The notes: a model not told the origin generated them from the letters alone. A stretch of 64,000 bases of DNA from an uncultured bacterium (GCA_937864225.1 CALMJK010000018.1:62001-126000); one strand, 5' to 3'. Counted from the stretch's first letter, positions 1 to 8,760 are shown. Numbers and translations: made by a program.

Positions 1-1632
1 GTGGCGAGCGCCCTGGAGAGCGCGCCGGCGGGCGAGGCGGAGAAGCTCGCGCGACGCCAGGGGCGCCTGCAGGCCGAGTACGAACGACTGCAGGGCTACA
101 GCGCTCGGGCCAGGATCGAGGCGGCGCTGAGCGGCTTGGGGCTGCCGGCAGCGCTCTGGTGGCGTCCCCTGGGAGACCTGTCAGGGGGCGAGCGACGCCG
201 CGCCGCACTGGCCTCCGTGCTGCTTGGGCGCGGCGACCTCCTCTTGCTGGACGAGCCGACGAACCACCTCGACCTGTCGGCCTGCGAATGGCTGGAGGAT
301 CACCTTCTGCGAACGACGGCCGCCGCCGTGCTCGTGTCTCATGATCGGCAGTTTCTGGATCGCGTGGCGACGCAGACGATCCACCTCGCCGACGGTCGCC
401 TTTGGCTGCACCCCGGAAACTACACGTCGTTCGCTCGCCTGCGGCAAGAGCGGCAGCGGCAAACCCTGACGGCCTGGCGGCGCCAGCAGGAGCGCATCCG
501 TAAGACGGAGGATTTCATCCAGCGCAACATCGCCGGCCAGAAAACGAAGCAGGCCCAATCGCGGCGGAAATCGCTGGCGCGCGAAGAGCGCTTGGAGCGG
601 CCGCCGCCGCCGCGGGCCCTCTCGGCCATGCGCCTTCGACCGCAGCGACAGAGCGGCGCCATGGCGATCGAGGTCGAGGGGCTCGCCAAGGGGTTCCCGG
701 GGCGACCGCTGTGGGCCGGACTATCGCTGCGCGTGACGCGCGGCGAGCGGGTCGGCATCGTGGGACCGAACGGCTGCGGCAAGACCACGCTGTTGCGCGT
801 TCTGGCGGGCGTGGAGTTGGCGGACCGCGGGACCGTGCGCCTGGGACACAACGTCGACCTCGGCTACCACGACCAACTGCTGCGCGGTGTCAGCGACACG
901 CGCACGGTGCTGGAGGAGATGGCGGACGTCGATCCGGCCGCCGGCGTGGGCGAGTTGCGCGGCTTCTTGGCCTGCTTCGGATTCGGACCCGACACGCTGG
1001 ATCGGCCGGTGGGCGCCCTGTCGGGCGGCGAACGGGCCCGCCTGGCGCTGCTGCGCCTGATCAAGGAGGAGCACAACACGCTGCTGCTGGACGAACCGAC
1101 GAATCATCTGGATATCCAGGGCCGCGAAGCGCTGGAGGAGGCGCTCGAGGCTTTTCCCGGCACGCTCGTCGTCGCCAGTCACGATCGCCGCTTTCTCGAC
1201 CGCCTTGTCCGCCGGTTGCTGGTGTTCGTGCCGGCCGCGGCCGCCGGCTCCGCCGTGGAGCTTTTCCCTGGCAACTATGCCCAGTGGCATGCCCGACAAG
1301 CCGCGCCCGCCGCGACTTCTGACGACGAGCCGCCGCCGGCTCCGGAACTGCGCGCGGCACCGGAGGCCAGGTCCGCGCGCGCCGCGCCGATGGCCTTGAG
1401 CAAGAACGAGATTTCCCGTCGCCGTCGCTGGATGTCCGAGGCCGAAGCGCGGATCTCGGCCTTGGAGCGGGAACGCGCGCGGCTGATCGAGGAGCTCGCC
1501 ACGCCCCGCCTGCCGCCCGAGCGCCTGAAGGAGATCAACGGACAGCTGGCGCGGCTCGAGGGCGAGCTTGCCCGGCAGCTCGCGGTGTGGGAACAATGGG
1601 GGCGTGAGGTCGAAGGAGCGGCTGGCGACTGA
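1..1632 (+). CDS. ABC-F family ATPase, 5' end missing (Uup/YheS-like)
   Basis: Soluble ABC-F protein with two fused ATPase domains and no membrane part; family members act on the ribosome (translation or antibiotic protection). The first domain here has only the LSGGERRR signature (about residue 60) and Walker B LLLLDEPTNHLD. Its Walker A is absent, so the gene begins upstream of the window and the GTG at base 1 is not the true start. A basic linker (about 150-200) follows. The second domain is complete: Walker A GPNGCGKTT (about 255), LSGGERARL (about 340), LLLDEPTNHLD (about 361). The last 80 residues form a charged coiled coil like the Uup C-terminal domain. hflX follows closely, which fits a translation-related pair. 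The subfamily is not certain. Confidence 0.93.
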   Translation: MASALESAPAGEAEKLARRQGRLQAEYERLQGYSARARIEAALSGLGLPAALWWRPLGDLSGGERRRAALASVLLGRGDLLLLDEPTNHLDLSACEWLEDHLLRTTAAAVLVSHDRQFLDRVATQTIHLADGRLWLHPGNYTSFARLRQERQRQTLTAWRRQQERIRKTEDFIQRNIAGQKTKQAQSRRKSLAREERLERPPPPRALSAMRLRPQRQSGAMAIEVEGLAKGFPGRPLWAGLSLRVTRGERVGIVGPNGCGKTTLLRVLAGVELADRGTVRLGHNVDLGYHDQLLRGVSDTRTVLEEMADVDPAAGVGELRGFLACFGFGPDTLDRPVGALSGGERARLALLRLIKEEHNTLLLDEPTNHLDIQGREALEEALEAFPGTLVVASHDRRFLDRLVRRLLVFVPAAAAGSAVELFPGNYAQWHARQAAPAATSDDEPPPAPELRAAPEARSARAAPMALSKNEISRRRRWMSEAEARISALERERARLIEELATPRLPPERLKEINGQLARLEGELARQLAVWEQWGREVEGAAGD

Positions 1633-1648
1633 GGCAGGGAGGCCGGGC

Positions 1649-3028
1649 TTGCGGAAGGCGGACAAGGGAAATTCTCCGTGCGGGCCGGATGACCGCGGCG
1701 AGGCGCAGGCTCGGCACGTGCGCCGGGCCGATGGCCGCGGGCCCTCCGCGACGGCCGCGCCGATCGAGCGGGCCGTGCTGGTGGGGGTGCACCTGCCACT
1801 GCGCCTGGGCGGCGATCTGGGCGGAGCGGCGGATCTCGAAGAGCTCGGGCGGCTCGCGGACACGGCCGGCGCCGTCGTGACGGGCCAAGTCGAGCAGCGG
1901 CGAGATCGCCCCGAGCCGGCCACGTTCGTCGGCAAAGGCAAGCTGGCGGAACTGAAGGCGCTGGTCGGGTCGACGAGCGCCAACCTCGTCGTCTTCGACA
2001 ACGATTTGAGCCCCGCCCAGGGGCGCAACCTCGAGCGGGAACTCGGCGCGCGGGTGATCGACCGCACCGAGCTGATCCTCGACATCTTCGCGCGGCACGC
2101 CCGCACCCGCGAGGCCCGCGTGCAGGTGGAGCTCGCGCAGTTGCAGTACGCGCTGCCGCGCCTGACCCGGTTGTGGTCGCACCTGGAGCGCCAGGCCGGC
2201 GGCATCGGCACCCGCGGGCCGGGCGAGACCCAGCTCGAAACGGATCGGCGCCTGATCAGCCGGCGCATCGCGCAGCTGAAACGGGAGTTGGTGGAGGTCG
2301 GCCGTGACCGGCGCGTCCAGCGGCACGGCCGCCGCGGCGAGTTCACCGCGGCGCTCGTCGGCTACACGAACGCCGGCAAGTCGACCCTCATGAACGGCCT
2401 GACCGAGGCGGGCGTGCCGGTGGAGGACCGGCTGTTCGCGACCCTCGACGCGACAACGCGACGCGTCGAACTCGACGCGCGGCGCCGCTTCCTGCTGACC
2501 GACACGGTGGGCTTCATCCGCCGGCTGCCCCACCACCTCGTGGAGAGCTTCCAGGCCACGCTGCAGGAGGTCGCGGACGCCGACCTTCTCGTGCACGTCG
2601 TGGACGCCGCCAGTCCGGATCCGCAACGCCAGATCGACGCGGTGAACCGCGTGTTGGCCGATCTCGTGCCCGAGGATCGAGACACACAGATCGTCTTCAA
2701 CAAGTTGGATCGCGTGGACGCCGACGAGTTTCGCCAGCGCTTCGCACGCCGGTACACCGGCGCGCTCTTCATCAGCGCGCGCGAGCCGGCGGGGGTGGAA
2801 GCGGCGCGCGCGGCCATCCGGCGCCGCGTCGTCGCGCGCGAGATCATCGTGCGCCTGCTGGTGCCGGCCGCGCAGGGCCAGGCGCTCGCCGTCTTCCATC
2901 GCACGGGCGACGTGCTGGAGGAGACCTGGGACGGCCCCTTCTGCCGCGTGGTCGTCCGACTGCGCGCCGAGGAGTTGCGCCGGCTGCTGGCGCGCCACCC
3001 GGGGATCAGGCGGGAGGCGCCGCAATGA
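1649..3028 (+). CDS. hflX: GTPase HflX
   Basis: Ribosome-associated GTPase that splits stalled or heat-damaged ribosomes. The HflX glycine-rich linker GPGETQLETDRR precedes the G domain. G1 is GYTNAGKST (about residue 237), G2 is in the LFATLDATTR segment, G3 is DTVGF (about 285), G4 is NKLD (about 351) and G5 is ISARE. I place the start at TTG 1649 because AGGGAGG (1636-1642) lies 6 bases upstream. GTG 1718 is an alternative with a poorer site that would remove a low-complexity N-terminus. The stop overlaps the next ATG (ATGA at 3025-3028), so the MFS gene is probably cotranscribed. Confidence 0.93.
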   Translation: MRKADKGNSPCGPDDRGEAQARHVRRADGRGPSATAAPIERAVLVGVHLPLRLGGDLGGAADLEELGRLADTAGAVVTGQVEQRRDRPEPATFVGKGKLAELKALVGSTSANLVVFDNDLSPAQGRNLERELGARVIDRTELILDIFARHARTREARVQVELAQLQYALPRLTRLWSHLERQAGGIGTRGPGETQLETDRRLISRRIAQLKRELVEVGRDRRVQRHGRRGEFTAALVGYTNAGKSTLMNGLTEAGVPVEDRLFATLDATTRRVELDARRRFLLTDTVGFIRRLPHHLVESFQATLQEVADADLLVHVVDAASPDPQRQIDAVNRVLADLVPEDRDTQIVFNKLDRVDADEFRQRFARRYTGALFISAREPAGVEAARAAIRRRVVAREIIVRLLVPAAQGQALAVFHRTGDVLEETWDGPFCRVVVRLRAEELRRLLARHPGIRREAPQ

Positions 3029-4278
3029 CCAGCTGGCGCGAATTGCTGCAGAACAGGGGCTTCTTGACGGTCTGGTCGGCGTCGACGGTGTCCGGGTTGG
3101 GCGACAAGATCGCGATCATCGCGCTGTATCTGTTGGTGCACCGGATGACCGGCCGCGCGGTGGACCTGGGACTGCTGGCGGCCGTCCAGATCGTGCCCGC
3201 CATCCTGCTCGGGCCGCTCAGCGGCCTGCTCAGCGACCGCTGCGATCGCCGCAGCGTGATGATCGCCTGCGACCTGGGCAGCGCCGCCGTGGCGGCGGCG
3301 CTGGCCTTCGCCGACTCCTTGCCGCTGGTGTATCTGCTCGCCGCCCTGCTCGCTGCTGGACGGCAGATCGGAGGCCCGGCGCGCTTCGCCTTGCTGCCCG
3401 ACATCGTGCCCGAACGAGACCTCAGCCGCGCCAACGCCCTCGCCATGGTCACGCAGAACCTCGTGCTGTTGGTCGGGCCGGCCCTGGGCGGAGCGATCGT
3501 CGCGCTGTGGGGCACGGACGCGGCCTTCTGGGCCGACGGCGGGTCGTTCGTCGCCTCGGCGGCCCTGCTGGGGGCGCGACGCTTCAGCTACCTGCGGCCG
3601 GCGCACGCCCAGACACTCGCCGCGACGGGCATGTCGCGGGCGGGACGCCTGGGGCGCGTGCGCGCCGATGTCCGCGACGCGGCCGCCTGGCTGTTGGGTC
3701 AGCCGCAACTGCGCTTCGCGTTCTTCTTCCTGGCGGCGCTGGCGTTCGTGTCCGCGATGCAGCAGCCGCTGGTTGTCCTGTTCGTGAAGGACGTGCTGGG
3801 TCGCGGCGACGTGGATCTGGGCCTCATCATGTCCGCGGCCGGCCTCGGGGGTCTGGCGGGCGCGCTGGCCTCCAGCTTCTTCTGCACGAGCCGCCACGCG
3901 CTGCGCAACGTGACCTGGCTGGTGGCAATCGACGGGCTGGCGCTGATTCTCTTCGCGGCCAACCGCAGCTTCATCGCGGCCGTCGGATTGTTTGGGCTGT
4001 TCGGCGCCCTGGGATCGGTCGCGCAGATCAACCTCGCCACGTTCCTGCAGCGGGAAACCCCGGAGGATCGACGTGGTCGCGTGTTCAGCTGGCTCACGCC
4101 GCTGCTCGGACCGCTGTCGCTGCTGTCGGTGATGGGCGGGCCGCTGGCGGCGGACGCCCTGGGCGTGGTGCCGGTGTTGGCCTTCTCGGGCCTGTTCGAG
4201 CTGGCGGTTGGCCTGTTGGGACGGGCGCTCCTGCCCCGCGCGATCCGGCCTGAGCCGCCCGCCGCCGAACCCGGCTAG
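3025..4278 (+). CDS. MFS transporter, EntS/MFS_3-like exporter
   Basis: Integral membrane protein of 417 residues with about 12 hydrophobic segments. The loop after TM2 reads GPLSGLLSDRCDRRSVM, the MFS motif A (GxLxDRxxRR) typical of drug or siderophore exporters of the EntS/MFS_3 group. A second cytoplasmic loop carries RETPEDRRGRVFSW, also typical of this group. The start overlaps the hflX stop by four bases, indicating translational coupling. The substrate cannot be told from sequence; the hflX partnership is probably only positional. Confidence 0.88.
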   Translation: MTSWRELLQNRGFLTVWSASTVSGLGDKIAIIALYLLVHRMTGRAVDLGLLAAVQIVPAILLGPLSGLLSDRCDRRSVMIACDLGSAAVAAALAFADSLPLVYLLAALLAAGRQIGGPARFALLPDIVPERDLSRANALAMVTQNLVLLVGPALGGAIVALWGTDAAFWADGGSFVASAALLGARRFSYLRPAHAQTLAATGMSRAGRLGRVRADVRDAAAWLLGQPQLRFAFFFLAALAFVSAMQQPLVVLFVKDVLGRGDVDLGLIMSAAGLGGLAGALASSFFCTSRHALRNVTWLVAIDGLALILFAANRSFIAAVGLFGLFGALGSVAQINLATFLQRETPEDRRGRVFSWLTPLLGPLSLLSVMGGPLAADALGVVPVLAFSGLFELAVGLLGRALLPRAIRPEPPAAEPG

Positions 4279-4406
4279 CCGCGCCGGTCCGGGCGTCTTG
4301 CACGCGGGAGGGCCGGACCTTCCGCCGAGGGTGGGCGTTCTGCCCGCCGGCACCCGATCCTACCCTGCAATTCCTTGTTCTGTAGTTAGTTGCAAAGCGC
4401 GATCGG

Positions 4407-4422
4407 TGGCATACGCCTTGCT
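4407..4422 (+). promoter_or_regulatory. sigma-54 (-24/-12) promoter of the pilin operon
   Basis: TGGCATACGCCTTGCT matches the RpoN consensus TGGCAC-N5-TTGCW. The invariant GG and GC are exactly 10 bases apart. The expected start site near 4434 gives a leader of about 52 bases to the pilin ATG at 4486. Pilin genes are classic sigma-54 targets in other bacteria, so context agrees with sequence. No activator gene is in the window. Confidence 0.7.
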
Positions 4423-4485
4423 GCCATGGCGGCGGCTCACTGTCCTTGGGCCCGGGGCCGGGCCGGAAGCGAGGAAGTTATCGCC

Positions 4486-4902
4486 ATGTCGAAGAACACC
4501 AAAGGCTTCAGTCTCGTGGAGATCATGGTCGTCGTGGCGGTCTTCGGGCTGCTGGTCGCGATCAGCGTGCCGGGCTTCTCGAGCTACACCCACGCGAACC
4601 GGCTTTCTACTTCAGCCAGCCGGCTGGCCGCCGATCTGCAATGGGCGCGGTCGACGTCCATCGCCAACGGGCGCGTGATCCTCGTGGCGGCTAGCGGAAA
4701 CGGTTACACGGTCACGGACGTGGCGACCGGCAACGTTCTGGCCGACCGCGATTTCGAGCGGGGCTGCACCCTGGCGGCCGATGCGAGCGCGCGGTTCTTT
4801 CCGTGGGGCCTGGCCGAGAGCGCCAGCTTCAACGTCGCGGGCTCCTCGGGAACGACCAGGACGATCACGCTGCTGCCAACGGGTGTCGTGGAGGTCGACT
4901 GA
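4486..4902 (+). CDS. type IV pseudopilin, GspH/FimT-like
   Basis: Prepilin-like protein of 138 residues. After the short basic leader MSKNTKG comes FSLVEIMVVVAVFGLLVAI, the class III signal: cleavage after Gly7, Phe at +1, Glu at +5, then one hydrophobic helix. The C-terminal part resembles the GspH/FimT minor pilin fold. The start is set by GAGGAAG about 10 bases upstream and by leader length. First of three pilin-like genes (this one, then 4902 and 5306) whose ends overlap, forming a minor-pilin operon behind the sigma-54 promoter at 4407. The prepilin peptidase and assembly ATPase are not in the window. Could serve a type IV pilus or a type II secretion pseudopilus. Confidence 0.88.
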   Translation: MSKNTKGFSLVEIMVVVAVFGLLVAISVPGFSSYTHANRLSTSASRLAADLQWARSTSIANGRVILVAASGNGYTVTDVATGNVLADRDFERGCTLAADASARFFPWGLAESASFNVAGSSGTTRTITLLPTGVVEVD

Positions 4903-5309
4903 TGGCGCGCAGGAAACCGATATTCTCGCGGCCCTTTCCCGCCGGCGGTCCGGCGCCGTGGCGTGTTGATCGGGGCGGGTTCACGCTGACCGAGATCCTC
5001 GTAGTTCTGCTGATCCTCACGATCGGGATCGTGCCGATCGCCGTTCTCCAGTCGAACGCCAGGCGCGATGTCAGCAAATCCGACCGCTATACCCAAGCCG
5101 TCGCGCTTGCGCAGAGCCGCATAGAACAGATGCGGGGCGCGGGCTTCGGCAGCGTGTTCCCCGATTCGGGCGCGGTCGGGCTCCTGAGCTGGACCTCGGA
5201 TGTGCAGAACGTCTCGCTGGGCCTCGATCGAGTGGGCGTCACCGTGACCTGGTTCGACGGCCGGCGCCAGCAAGCCCTGCGCGTGGTGTCTCTGGTGTCC
5301 TTGCGGTGA
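4902..5309 (+). CDS. type IV minor pilin, PilV-like
   Basis: Second pilin-like gene, 135 residues. The leader is longer than usual (about 32 residues), ending at Gly before FTLTEILVVLLILTIGI. Glu at +5 and the hydrophobic helix are intact. The next segment (ALAQSRIEQMRGAGF) is the PilV/GspI-style signature after the helix. The ATG shares its A with the stop of the preceding gene (TGATG at 4900-4904). The third pilin gene starts inside its stop, so the three are surely cotranscribed. Confidence 0.85.
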   Translation: MARRKPIFSRPFPAGGPAPWRVDRGGFTLTEILVVLLILTIGIVPIAVLQSNARRDVSKSDRYTQAVALAQSRIEQMRGAGFGSVFPDSGAVGLLSWTSDVQNVSLGLDRVGVTVTWFDGRRQQALRVVSLVSLR

Positions 5310-5911
5310 GGGGGTTCGTCGTGTTTCGCTCGACAGACGTCAGGCCGATCCGGGACCGTCGCGGCATTTCGCTGGTAGAATTGTTGGTCGCGATCTCCAT
5401 GTTCGGCGTGGCCGTGGCCGTGATCTTCGGCTTCCTGACGAACTCGCGCCGCAGCTACTCCTCCATGAGCACGCGCGTGGAGTACCAACAGGGCGTGCGG
5501 GCGGTGCTCGGCCTGATGTCGACCGAGTTGCGGACGGCCGGCTGCGACCCCGCCGAATCCGGGTTTGAGACCTTCGCGTTGGCCGACGCGCAGCAGTTCC
5601 AGTGCCGAATGGACCTGGACGGCGACGGGGTCATCGAGACCGTCGAGCCGGCCGAGGACGTGACCTACACGTACGACGCGGCGGCGGATCAGCTCCTGCG
5701 GGATTCGGGCAGCGGGCCGCAGCTGATCCTGCGCGATGTCACGGCCGTGGACTTTCGCTATTTCGACGCCGCGGGCACGGAAATGGCCGTACGCCCGCTT
5801 TCCGCCGCGGAGCGCGCCAACGTGCGGTTCGTGGAGGTCGTCCTCTCCGGCTTGACCGAGCGGCAGGAGCCCGTCAGCTACACGACCCGCGTGTTCGTCC
5901 GCAACGACTGA
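5306..5911 (+). CDS. type IV minor pilin, PilW-like
   Basis: Third pilin-like gene, 201 residues. The cleavage motif is RRG followed by ISLVELLVAISMFGVAVAV with Glu at +5. The central part, MSTELRTAGCDPAESG, is characteristic of PilW/GspJ-like minor pilins. The start is taken as GTG 5306, overlapping the previous stop as GTGA; GTG 5321 is an in-frame alternative with a shorter leader. A strong GC hairpin follows the gene at 5950-5974. Confidence 0.86.
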   Translation: MRGFVVFRSTDVRPIRDRRGISLVELLVAISMFGVAVAVIFGFLTNSRRSYSSMSTRVEYQQGVRAVLGLMSTELRTAGCDPAESGFETFALADAQQFQCRMDLDGDGVIETVEPAEDVTYTYDAAADQLLRDSGSGPQLILRDVTAVDFRYFDAAGTEMAVRPLSAAERANVRFVEVVLSGLTERQEPVSYTTRVFVRND

Positions 5912-5949
5912 GCCGCGGCGGGCTGCTCGCCGCCGGTGACGTGATCTTC

Positions 5950-5974
5950 CGGGCCCGGGCCTTGCCCGGGCCCG
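5950..5974 (+). terminator. 11-bp perfect hairpin ending the pilin operon
   Basis: CGGGCCCGGGC (5950-5960) pairs perfectly with GCCCGGGCCCG (5964-5974) around a 3-base loop. It sits 38 bases past the pilin operon stop. The following bases (CGCTCTTG) are only weakly T-rich, so this is terminator-like rather than a canonical intrinsic terminator. Confidence 0.55.
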
Positions 5975-5979
5975 CGCTC

Positions 5980-6009
5980 TTGCGGCCGCGCCGGCTCGCG
6001 CCTTAGGCT
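5980..6009 (+). promoter_or_regulatory. possible leaderless promoter of the CYTH gene
   Basis: TTGCGG (5980-5985), an 18-base spacer and TAGGCT (6004-6009) end exactly 6 bases before ATG 6016. No ribosome binding site lies between, so the transcript would start at or next to the ATG. Weak on its own; supported by the same layout at 8730, 10277 and 18558. Confidence 0.4.
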
Positions 6010-6015
6010 GGCGCC

Positions 6016-6660
6016 ATGACACGCGAGCGGGAATGGAAGTTCGATCTCGGCTCGGAGGCCGCGGCCGCGCGCCTGGAAAAGCGGCTCGGCTCCCCGGTCG
6101 ACGCGCGCCTGCAGGAGAATCGCTTCTTCGACACACGCGCGCGCGATCTGCGCCGGGAGCGCTGGGCGCTGCGCCTGAGGGCGGAGTGGCTCTGGGCGGC
6201 CGGCGCGACGCCTCCCGACGGCGGGCTCCTCCCCGCGCGGGTCCCGGAGCGGGTGATCTTGAGCCTCAAGGGGCCGCGCGAGGGGGCGGGCGCCCTGCAC
6301 GAGCGCCGCGAGGAGCAGGTGCAACTGCGCCCCGAACTCTGGCGGACGCAGATCGACCCGGCCAGTCACCTGCCCGCCTCGTGGAGGGGCCTGCTGCCCG
6401 CCCCGTGCGAGGCGCTTGACGAGGTCGTTCGCTTCACGAACCTGCGCCGCACGTTTCGCTTCGGCGCGCGCTGGCGGGCGCAGATCGACCGCACCCATTT
6501 CGGTCCCGGACGTAGGGTCTGGGAGCTGGAGCTGGAAATCGCGCCGGCGGACGACGCCGAGGTGGCGCGGATCGCCCTCGCCAGCCTTTTCGACGAGGCC
6601 GGCGTGGCCGCGCGGGAGCAAGAGAGGTCGAAGCTGCAGCGCGCGCTGGATCGCGCCTGA
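6016..6660 (+). CDS. CYTH-domain-like protein
   Basis: 214-residue soluble protein. The N-terminus has the ExExK signature of CYTH (triphosphate tunnel) proteins: E4, E6 and K8 in EREWKF. Alternating charged strands follow (FFDTRARDLRRERWALRLRAE, split by a loop, then VILSLKGPRE and WELELEIA), as expected for the eight-strand tunnel. Members act on triphosphates (tripolyphosphatase, thiamine triphosphatase, class IV adenylate cyclase); which reaction applies here cannot be decided. No ribosome site precedes the ATG; see the promoter at 5980. Confidence 0.7.
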   Translation: MTREREWKFDLGSEAAAARLEKRLGSPVDARLQENRFFDTRARDLRRERWALRLRAEWLWAAGATPPDGGLLPARVPERVILSLKGPREGAGALHERREEQVQLRPELWRTQIDPASHLPASWRGLLPAPCEALDEVVRFTNLRRTFRFGARWRAQIDRTHFGPGRRVWELELEIAPADDAEVARIALASLFDEAGVAAREQERSKLQRALDRA

Positions 6661-6800
6661 ACGTTCCCCTCTCAGCCCGTAAGTCTTGATTTTCACAGCC
6701 GATTTGGCCACGATAGAGGGCGGCCCGGGTCTGGCGGCCGCCCCTGACCGCCGGGCCCGGGCGGCACCGGCGTTCCTGACCCGACGGCGAGGAGGCTGCC

Positions 6801-7874
6801 ATGAACATCGAAGTCACGCGGCACCCCAATCCGCCGCTGCCGCCTTCCGGCGAATACGGCTTCGGCCAGATCTTCACGCCTCACATCTTCAAGCTGGACT
6901 ACCGCGAAGGGCAGTGGCGCAACGCCCGGATCGAGCCGTACGGGCCGCTTTCCCTCGACCCGGCCGCGAAGGTGCTGCACTACGGCCAGGAGATCTTCGA
7001 GGGCATGAAGGCCTACCGGAACCCTCAGGACGGCGCGGTGCACATGTTCAGGCCCGACAAGAACATCGCGCGCTTCAACATCTCGTGCCAGCGCATGTGC
7101 ATGCCCGAGGTCGACCCGGCGCTTTTCATGGAGGCCCTGAACAATCTCATCGACTTGGACCGCGCCTGGGTCCCGACGCCGCCGGAAGCGCTCTACATCC
7201 GGCCGACTATGATCGCGACCCAGGTGGGGCTGGGCGTCAAGGCGTCCACCGATTACCTGTTCTTCATCATCATCGGGCCCGCGGGCTCCTATTTCGCGCG
7301 CGGCATCAGCCCCCTGCGGCTGAAGGTCGAAGAAAAGTACGTCCGCTCCGCCCCTGGCGGCACCGGCTACGCCAAGACGGGCGGCAACTACGCCGCGGCG
7401 CTGCTGCCGATCAAGCTGGCGCAAACCGAAGGCTTCGACCAGATCGTCTGGCTCGACGCCCGGGAGAAGAGGACCGTCGAGGAAATGGGGGCGATGAACA
7501 TCGCCTTCGTGTACGACGACCGCATCATCACGGCCCCGACCGGCGATACCATTCTCGACGGCGTCACGCGCGACTCCGTCGGCGTGCTGTGCCGCGATTT
7601 CGGCTACAACTGGGTCGAGGAGCACCCGCGCGTCGCGCAAGTCTGCGCCGACGCGGACGCCGGGCGGCTCAAGGAGGTCCTGGCCTGCGGGACCGCGGCC
7701 GTGGTCACGCCGGTCGGCGTCCTGCACTATGGCGGCGGCGACCACCAGATCGGCGACGGCAAGGAGGGCCCGGTCACGCGGCGCCTGCGCGAGGCGCTCT
7801 GCGAGATCCACGGCGGCAACAGTCAGCTGCACCCGGAGTGGATCTTCAAGGTGCCGATCCACGCGAGGGTCTGA
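6801..7874 (+). CDS. ilvE: branched-chain amino acid aminotransferase
   Basis: PLP enzyme (fold type IV) that interconverts Val/Leu/Ile and their 2-oxo acids with glutamate/2-oxoglutarate. At 357 residues it matches the longer BCAT group II rather than the roughly 305-residue E. coli IlvE type. The early HYGQEIFEGMKAYR segment and the PLP-lysine region GGTGYAKTGGNYAA (Lys in KTGGNY) are clear, as is the phosphate-binding VTPVG segment near residue 304. ATG 6801 has GGCGAGGAGG just upstream. The next gene starts 4 bases after the stop, probably by read-through rather than function. Confidence 0.95.
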   Translation: MNIEVTRHPNPPLPPSGEYGFGQIFTPHIFKLDYREGQWRNARIEPYGPLSLDPAAKVLHYGQEIFEGMKAYRNPQDGAVHMFRPDKNIARFNISCQRMCMPEVDPALFMEALNNLIDLDRAWVPTPPEALYIRPTMIATQVGLGVKASTDYLFFIIIGPAGSYFARGISPLRLKVEEKYVRSAPGGTGYAKTGGNYAAALLPIKLAQTEGFDQIVWLDAREKRTVEEMGAMNIAFVYDDRIITAPTGDTILDGVTRDSVGVLCRDFGYNWVEEHPRVAQVCADADAGRLKEVLACGTAAVVTPVGVLHYGGGDHQIGDGKEGPVTRRLREALCEIHGGNSQLHPEWIFKVPIHARV

Positions 7875-7878
7875 GCCC

Positions 7879-8703
7879 GTGCGGCGCCTGAGGCTCGAAC
7901 GCTCCCTGGTCGTTTTCGACCTTGAAACCACGGGGACCGATACCAGCCGCGACCGGGTGGTCGAAATCGGGCTCGTGCGCGTGGAGCCGGACGGGCGGCG
8001 CACCGAGTGGTCGCGGCGCGTCAACCCGGGCATCCCGATTCCGGCGGGCGCCACCGCGGTGCACGGCATCACCGACGAGGACGTTCGCGACGCGCCGGCG
8101 CTGGAGAGCGTCGCGGACGAGGTGCTCGCCCTGCTGGATGGCGCCGACGTCGCCGGCTTCAACTCCCTCGGCTTCGACTGGCCGCTTCTGACGGCCGAGT
8201 TCGAACGCATCGGGCGCCCGCTCGCGCGCGGCGAGGTCCGCCACGTCGACGCGATGCGCATCTTCCACCTGCGGGAACCGCGCAGCCTGGCGGCCGCGAT
8301 GCGTTTCTACTGCGCGCGCGACCACGAAGAGGCTCACTCGGCGCTCGCCGATGCCTTGGCGACGCTCGCCGTTATCGAAGCCCAAGTCTCGCGCTACGAA
8401 GACCTGCCGGACGACGTGACGGGGCTGCACGCGGTGTGCAGCCAGGGCCGCGAAAACTGGATCGATCCCGAGGGCAAGTTGGCGTGGAACGACGCCGGCG
8501 ACGCGGTCTTCACGTTCGGCAAGCACAGGGGTCGGTCGCTGCGCGAGGTGGCCGCCCAGGATCCGAGCTATCTGCGCTTCCTGCAGCGCTCGGATCTCGA
8601 ACGGCCCTTCAGCGAGGCGGTGCGGCGGATCGCCCAGGACGCGGCCGCGGGCCGGTTTCCCGAGCGCCCGGCACCCGGGCCGGCCCAGGGTCAGCTGTTC
8701 TGA
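7879..8703 (+). CDS. DnaQ-like 3'-5' exonuclease with C-terminal DUF3820-type domain
   Basis: 274-residue DEDDh exonuclease. Exo I is DLETTG (about residue 14), Exo II is NSLGFDWPLL (about 95), and Exo III is HSALADA with its catalytic histidine (about 154). All metal-binding acids are present. The last third carries FTFGKHRGRSLREVA, a small domain often fused to DnaQ-like exonucleases outside the polymerase III epsilon subunit. It is probably a repair or RNA-processing exonuclease rather than the replicative proofreader. Start is GTG 7879, 4 bases after ilvE. An AT-rich promoter island begins right after the stop. Confidence 0.88.
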   Translation: MRRLRLERSLVVFDLETTGTDTSRDRVVEIGLVRVEPDGRRTEWSRRVNPGIPIPAGATAVHGITDEDVRDAPALESVADEVLALLDGADVAGFNSLGFDWPLLTAEFERIGRPLARGEVRHVDAMRIFHLREPRSLAAAMRFYCARDHEEAHSALADALATLAVIEAQVSRYEDLPDDVTGLHAVCSQGRENWIDPEGKLAWNDAGDAVFTFGKHRGRSLREVAAQDPSYLRFLQRSDLERPFSEAVRRIAQDAAAGRFPERPAPGPAQGQLF

Positions 8704-8704
8704 A

Positions 8705-8722
8705 TTTTAAATTAGCTTAAAA
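8705..8722. repeat. AT inverted repeat TTTTAA-N6-TTAAAA
   Basis: Six-base arms TTTTAA (8705-8710) and TTAAAA (8717-8722) around six bases. It lies between the exonuclease stop and the promoter at 8730, with its centre 37 bases from that of the second dyad at 8741-8760. Same 6-base spacer as that dyad. Could be a second operator half or a weak end signal. Confidence 0.35.
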
Positions 8723-8729
8723 ACTTATA

Positions 8730-8759
8730 TTGACCATATGAATTATATAGGCTTATAAT
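8730..8759 (+). promoter_or_regulatory. strong sigma-70-type promoter, leaderless, for the SatD-like gene
   Basis: TTGACC (8730-8735), an 18-base spacer and a perfect TATAAT (8754-8759), only 7 bases before ATG 8767. The mRNA should begin at or one base before the ATG, so the gene is predicted to be leaderless; indeed no Shine-Dalgarno is present. The 63-base gap is strikingly AT-rich in a high-GC genome. Confidence 0.75.
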
Positions 8760-8760
8760 T
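8741..8760. promoter_or_regulatory. perfect inverted repeat overlapping the -10 box (operator candidate)
   Basis: AATTATA (8741-8747) and TATAATT (8754-8760) form a perfect 7-base dyad with a 6-base spacer; the right arm contains the TATAAT. A protein bound here would block the promoter. The gene it controls encodes a protein with a C-terminal helix-turn-helix, so autoregulation is a reasonable guess. Confidence 0.55.
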
